A stretch of DNA of 64,000 nucleotides from contig CP136068.1 in the NCBI GenBank assembly GCA_032622095.1, forward strand, positions 117,727,509 to 117,791,508. Reading direction: 5' to 3'. Source of the stretch: Siphonodentalium dalli (lineage: Eukaryota > Mollusca > Scaphopoda > Gadilida > Siphonodentaliidae). Made by a program: the position numbers and the translations under genes. Each line of letters opens with the position of its first letter. Within the stretch, counting starts at the first letter, position 1. A model generated the notes under the pieces. That model ran no database searches and was not told the DNA's origin. It saw nothing but the letters and a program-made list of their open reading frames with translations. Positions 46,452 to 56,988 of this stretch are shown here, piece after piece.

Positions 46452-47180
46452 ATGGGAAAGTTATATTGTTGCGTGACTGACTGCCATAATTATTCTGGTA
46501 AAGTTGTTGACGATCGCTTTGTGAAATTACACAGATTTCCCGAGAATAAAGCGCGACAACGTGTGTGGAAATTCCGAGTGAGCCGAAAAAACTTCGAAGT
46601 CGGGCGAAATTCGAGAATTTGTTCCGAACATTTCGAAGGTGGGGTCAAAACCAACGAACACGATCTGCCGTCGGTATTTCCTCACAAAACATTTGCGACT
46701 TGGAAATATGGTTCCAGTAGCGACAATCTATCAGAACCCATGGAAATCAATGGAGATTTAGAAGTTGAGGATGATGACTCTGTACATAATTTGGTATTTA
46801 CCGCAGCTGAAACACAAAGTGAACTTGATACCTCCATAATGATGCATGATTATTGTGGGCCCATCGACACCTCAACAATTCCCAGTTATCGACATCAGGA
46901 AGTGCAAACATTACCTTATGTCTGTGATATGGTGACAGTTTCATGCCAGACATCAGAATCAAGTTTTGATAGAGCATGTTTAGTGGACATTGGTCATCAA
47001 ACTGATCTTCCACAATTGACAATTGAAGATATGGCAGATGAGGACATGATGTTCTATACAGGACTGCCTGACAAACTCACATTCAATTTATTGTTTGATG
47101 AAGCAACAGACTGTGAAACGAGAGAAGAGGGGAAAAGGGACGACCAAACAAACTACGACAAGTGGATGAGTTTTTTATGA
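46452..47180 (+). CDS. Transposase ORF, part 1: THAP DNA-binding domain
   Basis: 242 residues from the ATG at 46452. Residues 1-81 are a C2CH THAP zinc finger: Cys6 or 7, Cys11, Trp39, Cys57, His60, and the LPSVFP box at 72-77. It binds the transposon ends in related systems. The linker is acidic. From about residue 215 (LPDKLTFNLLFD) it resembles the N-terminal edge of the THAP-associated DDE domain. It ends with MSFL-stop at a T6 run (47171-47176), exactly where the DDE frame takes over in the -1 frame. The two frames overlap by 19 nt. The start was chosen because the THAP finger begins right after the Met. Confidence 0.9.
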   Translation: MGKLYCCVTDCHNYSGKVVDDRFVKLHRFPENKARQRVWKFRVSRKNFEVGRNSRICSEHFEGGVKTNEHDLPSVFPHKTFATWKYGSSSDNLSEPMEINGDLEVEDDDSVHNLVFTAAETQSELDTSIMMHDYCGPIDTSTIPSYRHQEVQTLPYVCDMVTVSCQTSESSFDRACLVDIGHQTDLPQLTIEDMADEDMMFYTGLPDKLTFNLLFDEATDCETREEGKRDDQTNYDKWMSFL

Positions 47181-47908
47181 CATTAATGCGTTTACGCCTT
47201 GGTTTGTTAACCACCGACATAGCAAGACGATTCATGATCGCACAATCGACAGCGAGTGTTATTTTTAACAAATGGGTGGACATCTTGCACGACAAGTTGT
47301 ATTTTCTCATTGATTGGTCATCACAGGAGGCAGTTAGGGCCAATATGTCAGTATCCTTCAAGTCACGATTTCCAAATACGCGAGTGATTCTAGACTGTAC
47401 TGAAGTATATACGGAGACGCCAAAATCACTTGTGAAGAAAACTTTAATGTATTCTGACTATAAAAGTCATATGACATGGAAGGTACTTGTGGGACTTAGC
47501 CCAGCCGGTGTTATAACTTTTGTGTCCGATCTGTGGGGTGGAAATATAAGTGACAAGCAAATAACTGAGATGTCTGGCATAATAGACCTGTGTGAACCAG
47601 GGGATGCTATAATGGTGGACAAGGGGTTTCAGATCAATGACTTGTTAATTCGTCGTGGATTACATCTCATTATTCCACCGAAGAAGAAGGCTAACACACA
47701 ATTTACGAGGAAAGAAACTGAAACAACCCGAAGAATAGCAAATTTGAGGATACACGTAGAGCGAGCTATGGAACGAATAAAGAATTTCCGGATATTGCAA
47801 GGGGTAATTCCAATTTCGATGTCACCCAGGGTTTCACAGATATTTTATATATGTGCTGCACTGGGTAATTTGCAACCACCTTTAATTGATTCAGCGGAAA
47901 TTTCTTAG
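47162..47908 (+). CDS. Transposase ORF, part 2: DDE catalytic domain
   Basis: The frame opens at 47162. If joined by -1 shift, the product continues from ...KWMSFL into MTLMRLRLGLLTTDIARRF, an HTH_Tnp_4-like helix-turn-helix. The DDE_Tnp_4 core follows: Asp78 (VILDCTEV), Asp153 (MVDKGF) and Glu200 (IHVERAMERIKNF), counted from the opening codon. W-G-G and SDK motifs (residues 125-132) match the family. It reaches a normal C-terminus (CAALGNLQPPLI) with no other defects, so the catalytic part looks intact. No good independent start codon context is visible: the first ATG inside the frame is at 47177. Confidence 0.9.
   Translation: MDEFFMTLMRLRLGLLTTDIARRFMIAQSTASVIFNKWVDILHDKLYFLIDWSSQEAVRANMSVSFKSRFPNTRVILDCTEVYTETPKSLVKKTLMYSDYKSHMTWKVLVGLSPAGVITFVSDLWGGNISDKQITEMSGIIDLCEPGDAIMVDKGFQINDLLIRRGLHLIIPPKKKANTQFTRKETETTRRIANLRIHVERAMERIKNFRILQGVIPISMSPRVSQIFYICAALGNLQPPLIDSAEIS
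47171..47177 (+). promoter_or_regulatory. Candidate -1 ribosomal frameshift site T-TTT-TTA
   Basis: In the THAP frame the codons are AGT TTT TTA TGA, so the heptamer is in the exact register needed for tandem tRNA slippage, and the zero-frame stop follows directly. A -1 slip leads into the DDE frame. A short GCGT-TT-ACGC hairpin begins about 9 nt later (47187), followed by GGTT-TGTT-AACC; both are weak. The alternative is loss of one T from a seven-T run. Confidence 0.55.
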
Positions 47909-49215
47909 TTCAAATTCAATATTTGAATTACACATGTATATGATTAAATTATAGCCAATATTTAAAGGCAATAGATGTAACTTGGATAGTTTGATATCGG
48001 CCCGAGATACTAGTATCAACCCAATTTCACTTTATATCAGTCTGCGATGGTCAGACCGAATGTCGATGACTGATATCAAGTTACCAAGGGCTGATATATG
48101 TCAGGTGATATCAAACTATGTTAATTATATCAATTAAACTGTAATACCATTACTACTAGTAACCATGCTGATCTCACTCCACTGGTGTGAACCCAAGATT
48201 GAATGGACAACAAGTAAAATTTAATTGAAATCACTGTGATAATTTAATATTTATATATAAATATAACTTGATAATTTACATAAGACACTTTACATGTATG
48301 CCTGTTTACAACATAATAAATAGTCACGATTTTCATCTCAATGTACATGTAAGTTCATTAAAGGGCTATGCAGCCTTCAAACTTACTATATGATTATATA
48401 GTGATGTTTGTTGGAAATTCACTGTAACAGTTTTGTTTACATAGCAATGATTTTAACACGAGAAATTTCGCTATTGGAGAATTTAATAGTGGTGATGTTT
48501 TGCATATTACATATGTATTTTTTGTTGTTTTCTTATGTACAGTATATAAGGGACACACTAATAGTTGTAGTCCGAGTCCGAGCCAGAGCCCAGTAAAATG
48601 TGTAGTTGGGCTTTTCAATTTCGTTTATTGTCGTTAATGTAAATAATATATTAATAATGTACTAATATCGAGCCAATTATATTAACGACAATAAACGAAA
48701 TTGAAAATCCCAACTACACATTTTACTGGGCTCGGACTACAACTATTAGTGTGTCCCGTATATAATACCATAATTATTTATAATTCAGTGATCTCAAAAT
48801 AAATGACCCTTCAACGACAAAACAGTGACAGGGAATATATTCACAAAAAAACAAATATCTTGCATTTTTATAATGTATTTCAAACGAATGGCCCATGGGG
48901 CTTTACTAGAATTGTATAATGTGTTACCGCCAACTTACCGGTATACATGTATACTAAATGTAAAATTTGGGAATGATCTGTTTGTGCACATTGTAAATCC
49001 AGATTAAATTAAAGCCACATGGCACGACACAGAACAATAAAGAGCATTCTGTGTTGGTCTATTCCAGATATGGTAGAAATAAAGAGCGTTTGTTTCACTT
49101 CTGAGTAAATGGTATATTACAATTTTTTGTTATTTGTCAACCTACAGTTTTTTCTACCTTCTACTAAATTACATAGACAAAATTTGGAAACTTGAATGAG
49201 TCATGTCAGTTTAAT
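47909..49215. other. Non-coding middle of the ISL2EU element
   Basis: Lies between the two convergent genes and probably holds both 3' UTRs. 48544-48762 is a nested inverted repeat. Otherwise AT-rich. Confidence 0.65.
48544..48762. mobile_element. Nested inverted-repeat (MITE-like) element
   Basis: Arms GGGACACACTAATAGTTGTA on the left and its complement ending 48762, about 90 bp each, around a 50-bp AT-rich loop. A 9-bp CCGAGT/CCAGAG-type insertion breaks the left arm. The TATATA flanks are compatible with a TA target duplication (Tc1/mariner-like), but this is not certain. Confidence 0.8.
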
Positions 49216-51068
49216 TTAGTCTGAATTCACATCATTTACCGGTACATTTACATGTAATTCTTTATGGAGGGGGATTTCTCGTTTCACTCTTTCAGAAAAC
49301 AGTTCTGGTAACATTGCCGTAATATAAAATGATCGTAATTTGTTCAGCATACCGAACCAAAACTGTTCATCATAGCAAATTCTTTCAATTGACATGCCCT
49401 TAAATGTCCATACCACAAAATCGCACCATTTTCTGTTTGTCAGTGCCAACTGTCCTTGCACTTGGTAATAATAGGAATGATTTCTTTTCAGTCTGGGTTG
49501 TCCTCCCTCTAATACACAATGAAATGAAGATGATAAACATGCTTCTTCAGGAGTATTATCCTTCCAGGTGTATGGGCATTTAATTTCCAACAGTCCCTTT
49601 GGGTCCTCACAATGGGCACATGTCGCAAGACCATCAGGACTAGTTCCAAGGAAAGGAAGTTTGGGATTTATAATAAATCCACATTCCTTAACACAAAGTG
49701 GTGGGTGTTGTTCCCTTGCAACAAGCACGTAACTGTCCCTGGCAACACTCTCATACTGCAATCCATGTTCCACTGCCTTGCCACTGTGATGAGGTTCATA
49801 ACCTAGAAGTTGTTTTAGTAAATTGTCAGGTGCTGTTGTCTCTTTCATTTTAACTATCCTCCCAAATATAGAAGATGTCAATCGACCTTTACGCACAATA
49901 CGCCATAGGTTATTCACAGATTGACCACATGTTGATTTCTCTATGCCAGCACATTCTTCATCATTTATACAAAGTGATTCAACATATGCGTTGAAATATT
50001 CCGAACATGAATCACTCAGAAGATCAATATTATCTGCATAGAAGAATTGAATATTATGAAGTTGTGGAATATTTAAGTTCACACTGTGAGCTTGCACCAC
50101 ATCACTGGACTCTGGCAAATCGGTGAAATTTTTAAGCCACGCTGCTCGTGGGTTAACTTTCAGTAATCTCTGTCTAAATTTCTCTTTTCTTAAAGATGAG
50201 CTGATATCAGTAATTTTAGTATGTGAAGTCCCAGGAACACTAGCTGGTAACTTTGAAACAGCTGTCTCTTTCAATTTCTTTTCAAAGATTGCTTGTGATT
50301 TCCTAGGAGAAAGATTCCTTTTCCTCGGCTTTCTCCATGAACAGGCAGTTGATGTCGGTGATAACTTTCCAGTGCGCCTCTTTTCACTCAGGTCAACTAG
50401 GGCAAACAGAAGCGCAGACACATGGTTACAACACTCAGATGTCCCAGAAACACAAGCGCAGAAAGCTGAGTGCACCTGTCCCGTGTGTTTTGACACACAA
50501 ATCCAGGTTTTGTAAGCAGGCTTCTTTTTGGCATCTTTAGTTGGTATTGATGGCAAACAGTCACTTTTTATGAAACAGTGTGAACTGATATTTGACACTG
50601 GATGGAATTTCACATTCTGTATATATGCCCATCTTCGTAGAACACCTTTGCTCGTAGTTCTTTCTTGGCTTTCAACGAGTCAAAATCAAAGGTCCTGTGT
50701 TTACTCAAAACAAGATAGTTGTACAGCTCATTCATTGTGAATAGTGGAAAATTGTCACACTCGGTCTCCCAGTTAACAGAGAGAGAATAAGGGTCCGGTA
50801 GTTTTTCACCGAGAGGTGTTGTCAAACGATCATGCACCCGTTTTTCGTCGATTGCTTTGTCTTCGTTTTGTTTGGCTTTATTTTGATCCAAATTCAACGA
50901 TTTCGCTCCTAATATGCGTTCGATTAATTCAGCCTTTTTGCCGAATATAGGGACGCCGATGTACTTCAAATAACATCTTAAATCAGCATTCCTATAAGCC
51001 GATAAATCATCGCTTTCTTGAATTTTTTGGATAATTTCTTTCTCGGAAGACATGTTTTCTAATACCAA
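49216..51068 (-). pseudogene. SAP-SWIM-YqaJ nuclease gene of the transposon, one frame break
   Basis: Part 1 (51068-50610) has a SAP motif (DLRCYLKYIGVPIFGKKAEL, IERI; residues about 18-53), a likely DNA-binding element. Part 2 (from about 50625 to 49216) has a SWIM zinc finger (Cys52, Cys54, Cys62, His64 of the 465-residue frame) and a YqaJ-type exonuclease domain: SPDGL with Asp327, LLEIKCPY with Glu343 and Lys345, and YYYQVQGQLAL. The frames separate at CATATATACAG near 50618. Two fewer bases in this TA run would restore continuity, so slippage in a microsatellite is the likely cause. The C-terminus is complete. The gene converges on the transposase gene. Confidence 0.88.
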
Positions 51069-51125
51069 CCGGAAGTAGAATGCCGGTAATTTTCAGGAAC
51101 GATAACTCATTTACCGATAGAGGCT

Positions 51126-51420
51126 ATAATACGAATATTGGGGGCATGTCTCTAATCCGAAGGTTCACTATCCAGAATGTCCACTATTCCGAAATTTCTC
51201 TGAATGTTCGCTATTCCGAAGGTTCACCAATTAGAAGGTTCGTTATTCCGAAGGTTCTGTATTCCGAAGGTTTTTGTTATTTTAATTCTATATTCTAAAG
51301 TATTGGGAGGGTTCATTATCACGAAGATTCTTTTTATGAAGGAAATAACTTAAAACATTAAATGTGATTTTGTTTTGTTTTCGCGGGTTTTCTTGAGTTT
51401 AATGTCATTACGTATGACTT
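51126..51420 (+). repeat. Direct repeat flanking the ISL2EU element, right copy
   Basis: GGGGGCATGTCTCTAATCCG, five or more CTATTCCGAAGGTT-like units, ATTCTATATTCTAAAGTATT, and AATGTGATTTTGTTTTGTTT at about 51360. Same order as 45806-46095. Confidence 0.8.
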
Positions 51421-51890
51421 TATTTCTCATTAAATATTCACGCCAAGCAGCCCACACAATTGCTATGTTTCCATGCGATTTAATGTCACTACGTGTGACC
51501 TAATATCTCAATAATCTGAGGCAAGAGTACGCCTGCTAAAGGCGAATTATAACAGTGGGGCTATAACGCTCAATGAATACTGGGAACTATAACAAACTGC
51601 GCAGCAGAATATCGCTGATTAAACGAGTATGAGATGAGCCTAACTGCAATTGTGACTTTGTTTAAAGGCCCACTTAATTTTCGAGTCATTCATTTTTGTT
51701 ATAGTATATACGGTTTTAATAACAATTTATGCCATAAAATTTGAATAAATTACTATAATTCATCACCATTTGAAACGCAGAATCCTTCTATCTCCTAGTT
51801 TGAAACACCTTTAAAATACCGCGACAAGTCGTGCGTCGTATATCTAGCATGTCCTCTTCGGCTTTCCATAGATTTCAACGTAATTTGATA
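51421..51890. other. Non-coding stretch
   Basis: TTTAATGTCATTACGT/TTTAATGTCACTACGTGTGA repeats at 51400-51500; nothing else recognised. Confidence 0.5.
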
Positions 51891-51894
51891 CTTA

Positions 51895-52630
51895 TGGGTA
51901 TTTGTGTCCGGGAAATGTTTCGGACGGGTCAAATCGTGAGCCCGACCTGACCTTTAAAACTGTCAATGCAAGGTCAATTTGGGTAAAACGGACAAATTTC
52001 GGCGAAATTTGATACCTAGGGTGCTTTTGTCCGGGGAGTGTTTTGAACGGGTCAAATCGTGACATCGGCGTGACCTTGACCTCCAATGTGGTCAATCAAA
52101 GGTCAAATCGGGTAAAACGGATGGATTTCGACGAAATTTGATACCTATGGGTACTTTTGTCGGGGGAGTGTTTTGGACGGGTCAAATCATGACTCCGACC
52201 TTACCTTGACCTTCAAAATTGTTAATTAAAGGTCAAGTGGGGTAAAACGGACGGATTTCGACGAAATTTGATACCTAGTGGTACTTTTCTCCGGGTGGGG
52301 GTGTTTTGGACGGGTCAAATCATGACCCTGACCTGACCTTGACTTTCGAAATAGTCAATTGAAGGTCAAATCGCGCCTTTCGCCGGAAATCAGATGGGAA
52401 ACATCCCGGACGAAGTCGGGCCCATCAGCTTGTGTAATAAAGAAGACAGTTTGAAGAAAGTAATGTATAACACGAGAAACGGGAAAACTTGAAATATAGA
52501 AGTATGTTAATTTCCCAGATAAAATTTGAAAGCTAGTTTATAGAATAATTGTATTATAATTTATATTTATGGCTAATAATATGATCTTGGTGGCGTTACC
52601 ATTTCTGACTATGGTTTTCTTGTTCTAACA
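51895..52630 (-). repeat. Inverse copy of the ~130-bp tandem array and its flank
   Basis: Four units with TGACCTTGA and ACGGGTCAAATC, then GGACGAAGTCGGGCCCATCA and the GAAAGCTAGTTTATAG flank. It mirrors 24810-25505 in reverse order. Confidence 0.88.
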
Positions 52631-53265
52631 GTGTGTGCGTGTTGGCGGCATATCCCACATACCTATCACAAACTTATGAAGTATGGGTAATATGTATATC
52701 ATAACTCATTGCATCGACATGCGTGTATCACGCCTAAAATTTAACGACCGAGCATATATGGGTATACTGAAAACTGTACTTCAAACTCGACATTTATTTG
52801 CCGTAACCACTGTCATAAATGGATTGAAGAACCGTTTTATAAGTAAGTTATGAGTACACATTTAGAAGTATTTACGAAGCGACAACACAAACCATTTTCC
52901 CCATGCGCTGGCCTACATAAGAATACAATTAGAAGTTCACATAGGCTAGGCTACCTGCGCCTTGAGACTTGGCCATCAATCCACATGATGATACATTACA
53001 CGGTATCTGCAGACTTCCAACTTGCTTTGTGATCGTCACTTCAATCGTGTCCCCTTTATTAAATACCCACTGGTTTATTTTTTGCGAAATACAGCAAAAT
53101 ACAGAAGATAGCAAAACCGTCAATAAAAAATGTGTCTTATCCTGGAACAATACAAACCGTTTACGTCGACCAATTCTTCTCGGTCCACAATAGCTTGGGA
53201 TATCGGTTGGGTTGATGCTGTTTTGAGTCACATCCAAGTGGAAAAATAACATTTTTTCCTGTCAC
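52631..53265. other. Stretch without a recognised gene
   Basis: 53185-53215 (GCTTGGGATATCGGTTGG) resembles 7148-7165. ORFs here do not resemble known families. Confidence 0.45.
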
Positions 53266-54363
53266 TCTTTTCTCAGTTTTTCTTGATAGTATGGATTATC
53301 ATTAAGAAATATAAAAGGGGGCCACTTTAAAAAGGGCCTAAAACTAAACAGGGGCCGAAGCAAAAGCCACATAAATTGTTGTATGTCGCAGTTGCAATAG
53401 TTTAGTCGGTCAAACAATAAATATTGGAGGTTCTAACAGTACATTTGCCAAATGGCAATTCACTGTTTTGTCCTCAATTATTGGTGATATCAGTGATCAT
53501 TTCAAAATAAATGATAAATTTCAGTGATTATGCACTGAAAAATAAGTAACGTCTATATCAATATAAGGAATGTTTTACTCAACTTGGCTGTATTTTGGCC
53601 AAATGTGATTTGTTTTAGATTTTGAGTCCCTGCTGCCGACGCCCAAATTTTAGCCAACTAAGCTATACAAAACATGATGACCTCGGCATGGGTTTCAGAT
53701 AAACTGAATCATTTGCAGAAATATGGTAATACATGGGTTTACTCCATAGTAAAAGTTAAAACAACAACATTTTAGATCATAATTATTTTTAAGACAAATA
53801 TTTAAGTCAATATGCAACATTTATGAAAAAAATCTAAGTTGATATTCTTCAAAAACGAATAGCCAATGCATCAATTTTGTCGCCGCGATCCCAAATAGCT
53901 ATCCGTCGGTGAAAGTTTTAAGTAATTCGTTGTACTCAATGTAGTTAATGGGCGAAATGATGACACTACAACAGAAACGAACTAGAATTTGTAATCTTGC
54001 CCCACGAATATGGCCACTTATGATGGCACGGCCCAGCTACAATGCCAAAATAAACTAAGTCTATAAAATTGTGCCATTATTCACCGAGCCAAATAATTTG
54101 ATATATGTTGGTTAATGAGGTTATTAATGGATTTTAGCAGTCTATTCAGTTATATGAAATATATGAAAAAGAAAATGAGTAATACTATTTGGTTACTTGA
54201 GAACTATCATGATATTAACTATCAAAAAGGGTAATTTAGCCGATGTCGACAAACTGGCCTGCCCCGAAACTGATAAATAACCATTTTGTTGGTATAAACA
54301 AATTTATAATTCGAAAAATACTCGATCAGTCTTCGAAACTTTTTCTGTTCTATGTTCTACTAT

Positions 54364-55491
54364 CAGGGTTCTCGCTGGCCCGAAATTTACTTTTGCCAAA
54401 TATTTTGCCAAATGAAAATTATTTTTGCCAAATGCTGTTAGAAGTTGCCAAATGCTATCAGTTTCTACAACATTGTGTCTTTTATTTTGATTATTTCGAC
54501 AATAGCTGCTTCAGCGTTCTTTGATATCGATAGGAAAGCAGTCATTATTAATAATTCTCGCCTCTATACTACTTGGGTTTACCAGATAATAATAAACCAA
54601 CAGCATAACAATGAAATTGCAGAAGGGTTCCCTCATCAGAAAGGCACATCGAAACAAAGAGGATTAGCTATGTAAACACCACCACCAGACATAGTAGCAA
54701 ACCCTCCCCCTTACTAATTCAATTCAATTAGTTTATTCTGATCGTCAAATTTAGACATTACAGATATATATGAGTATAATATACAATATATTTCAGTACA
54801 GGTATACATGTATATATTATATATGGCATAATAATAGAATATAGAAATGTTGGGCGGTATTCGGTTGTTTCAATATGTCAGGCGGGTGGTAATAAGCCTC
54901 AGGCGGACCTGAATATTTCTAGGATCTTCTTAATAAAAACTGATAGATTTTTAACTGTCTTTTGATTTCGGGAGTTGAAAAGAGCGGCTAGTTTGTGAGT
55001 GTTAGGTCTCTGGTAGTAGTAGGGTTTCAGGTATTTTAGTCTAAGTTCATTAAGTTCCCTACATTTCATTACCATGTGATATTCGTCGCCGATTTCAAGA
55101 TTACATAGTGTGCAAATTCGGTCTGAGTAATCCGTATTTGTCCAAGTACCATGTTCTATAGGGAGTTTGTGGTTTCTTGTCCGGAAGGCCATAATATAGT
55201 TAACTGATCTGTTATCATCTAGGGTTAGATAATTCTCTGTTTCAAAGTTTAAATGATATCAGGTTAACTGCATCTTGATAGAGGTGTTAACTTTGCATCA
55301 CCTTATAAATCACCACCAATAATACCATTAATGAACGTGTTTCATGAAATGAGTGGGCGTGGTTGACAAATATTAAACTTTCTTGAGGAATCAAAAGTGA
55401 CTGCCAAACTGTTTGCCAAATGAATTTTTTTTTTCCAAATGTGAATTAGTTTTGCCATTGCCAAATTTGGCAAGTAGCAGCGCGAACGCTG
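54364..55491. mobile_element. hAT-type non-autonomous element with LINE insertion
   Basis: Ends CAGGGTTCTCGCTGG (54364) and CAGCGCGAACGCTG (55491). 8-bp duplications TCTACTAT and TCTTCTAT differ at one base. TTTTGCCAAAT motifs repeat in both subterminal regions, as in the 513-bp relative at 37363-37875. A LINE tail (54713-55250) accounts for the extra length. Confidence 0.87.
54713..55250 (-). pseudogene. LINE ORF2 3' fragment nested in the hAT element
   Basis: Minus frame: FRTRNHKLPIEHGTWTNTDY, SDRICTLCNLEIGDEYHMVM and KCRELNELRLKYLKPYYYQR; the C-x2-C...H...C zinc-knuckle tail of a non-LTR element. The 3' end has ATTCAATTCAATT, a short repeat tail. The RT core is absent. Confidence 0.85.
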
Positions 55492-55739
55492 TCTTCTATA
55501 TGAGGTCTTCAAAATAAAATCAACAAATGTATTGTTAGAACCTCCAATATTTATTGTGTGACCTACTTAAATATGGCAAATCCGTCATACAGCAATTAAT
55601 GTGCCTTTAAATTTCGGCCCTAATTTTAGTTTTAGGCCTTTTTTAAGGTGGCCCCTTTTTTATTTTCTTAATAATAACCCATACTATCAAGAAAAACTGA
55701 GAAAAAATATAAGTTTCCATCTGGTGTGCATCGGTCTAT

Positions 55740-56330
55740 TACGCCCAAATTCGTGGGTGGGAATTATCTTGCCACTATATGTCTTCGGATGAGGTCAAAG
55801 GGAAGCTGTGCGAAAATTATCATAGAGGGAGGCCTTCCCATGCATGGTGAAATTAAGCATGCATATATCAGAAGTCCGTTAAATGTCAAACCAACGAGAT
55901 TTATAAGTAAACAAATCCATTTTCCAGAGAATTTCGATTTGTCGCGCAATCAGATAATGCATGTAAACAATACATAAAACGATCGTATCATCAACATACC
56001 TATCTCTAGCACGGTAAATGATGTATCGGTTTTAACACAGAATAATCGCGGACATGTCAGATGATTTAATCACATTCAGGTGTTCACGTGAACACCCTGG
56101 CTACATTGAAAGAAAGTCCGCTATAGAAGAGTAACGGGCGGGACTCGGTCCAAAAACAGCATCATCCCAACTGATACCCAAGCTGTTGTGGACAGCGAAG
56201 ACTCGGTCTAGACTGAATTGAGATACACGTATATAGAATAATAATGTGAAAATATCTAGCGAAATTTCGCTTATTGCGTTGTACGGAGTATAGGGTTCTA
56301 CGGATGACGGTATCCTTGGTAACTGCATAA
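55740..56330 (+). repeat. Dispersed repeat, copy 2
   Basis: Inverse partner of 7630-7990 (CTTCGGATGAGGTCAAAGGG; CAGAGAATTTCGATTTGTCG; CCAAGCTGTTGTGGAC). Non-coding. Confidence 0.6.
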
Positions 56331-56730
56331 TACGTAGGTATTCTCGTGTATCACGTGGACGGAGCTAATCGTTGATAATGTCGCTTGATTGCACGTTTAA
56401 GATGTAATATGTCTTTAACAACCGTTCATTGTATTGGCAGATTCCTTTTAGTGTAATCCAGTACGTGATTATTCATGTTTGATTATCAGATCTGACCGCA
56501 ACGAAGTGTTCTAGCTGAGAGATATCACAAACTTTGTGAGTTACATGTAGTCCAAAACAACCATATTTTGAACATGTAAAAATGCTTATGTCTCGAAAAA
56601 GTAACAACTGATTATTAACTTATTAACTGATTTTAATAAGAATTTTTTTTTAATCCACAGATACCCATGTGTGAGTGGTTTAGCTAATGTTCGTTGAATA
56701 CGCTAGCGTTTGGTCATAATAGTTCATTAA

Positions 56731-56984
56731 TCTTTTCATGACTGGAGCATCCTGAAATTTTGCGAAAACCCTGTTTTGTATTATCTTATATATGCGAAGA
56801 GTCTCCCATAGCGAGCCTCGCATACATAAAAGAATGCATTAGCCAACAGTATTTACCTTGACATTGTAAGCAAGTGCATTCTCTTATATATGCTAGGCTC
56901 CTTATTGGAGACTCGCATATATACGAGAATGCACTGGCACAGAATCTTTAATGTTGCACCAGCGCAGCTCCCGTCATGAACGGG
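56731..56984. mobile_element. piggyBac-like MITE (family 4), old copy with variant hairpins
   Basis: Right end CATGACGGGAGCTGCG (complement) with CCCGTTC, TTAA at 56985-56988. The left end TCTTTTCATGACTGGAGC is degraded, TTAA at 56727-56730. Two diverged hairpins (about 56782-56844 and 56874-56938) keep the outer arms (GCATTCTCTTATATATGC) but have a different core (CTCC/GGAG instead of CGACC/GGTCG). Confidence 0.8.
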
Positions 56985-56988
56985 TTAA

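Larger units (their letters stand above)
46284..51125. mobile_element. ISL2EU-type DNA transposon, nearly complete (4842 bp)
   Basis: Perfect 25-bp inverted ends (AGCCTCTATCGGTAAATGAG at 46284, complement ending 51125), flanked by the 2-bp duplication AT. It carries a plus-strand THAP + DDE transposase and a convergent minus-strand SAP-SWIM-YqaJ gene. A transposase paired with a YqaJ nuclease and a 2-bp duplication is the known layout of ISL2EU elements. The non-coding middle holds a small inverted-repeat element at 48544-48762. The YqaJ gene has a frame break. The transposase is split at a slippery heptamer. Confidence 0.9.
53266..55706. repeat. Inverted repeat pair enclosing a hAT element
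   Basis: Arms 53266-53445 and 55537-55706 are reverse complements with some divergence (ACTATCAAGAAAAACTGAGA; GGCCTAAAACTAAA; CTCCAATATTTATTGTGTGA-like). The 2.1-kb interior contains the hAT element at 54364-55491 and non-coding sequence at 53446-54363. Confidence 0.75.

Noticed and set aside
50123-50515. Plus-strand ORF of 130 codons
   Set aside because: Antisense shadow of the SWIM-YqaJ gene.
45806-51420. LTR retrotransposon, because of the direct repeats on both sides of two ORFs
   Set aside because: No reverse transcriptase, primer-binding site or TG..CA ends. The coding part is a TIR transposon that inserted in a repeat.
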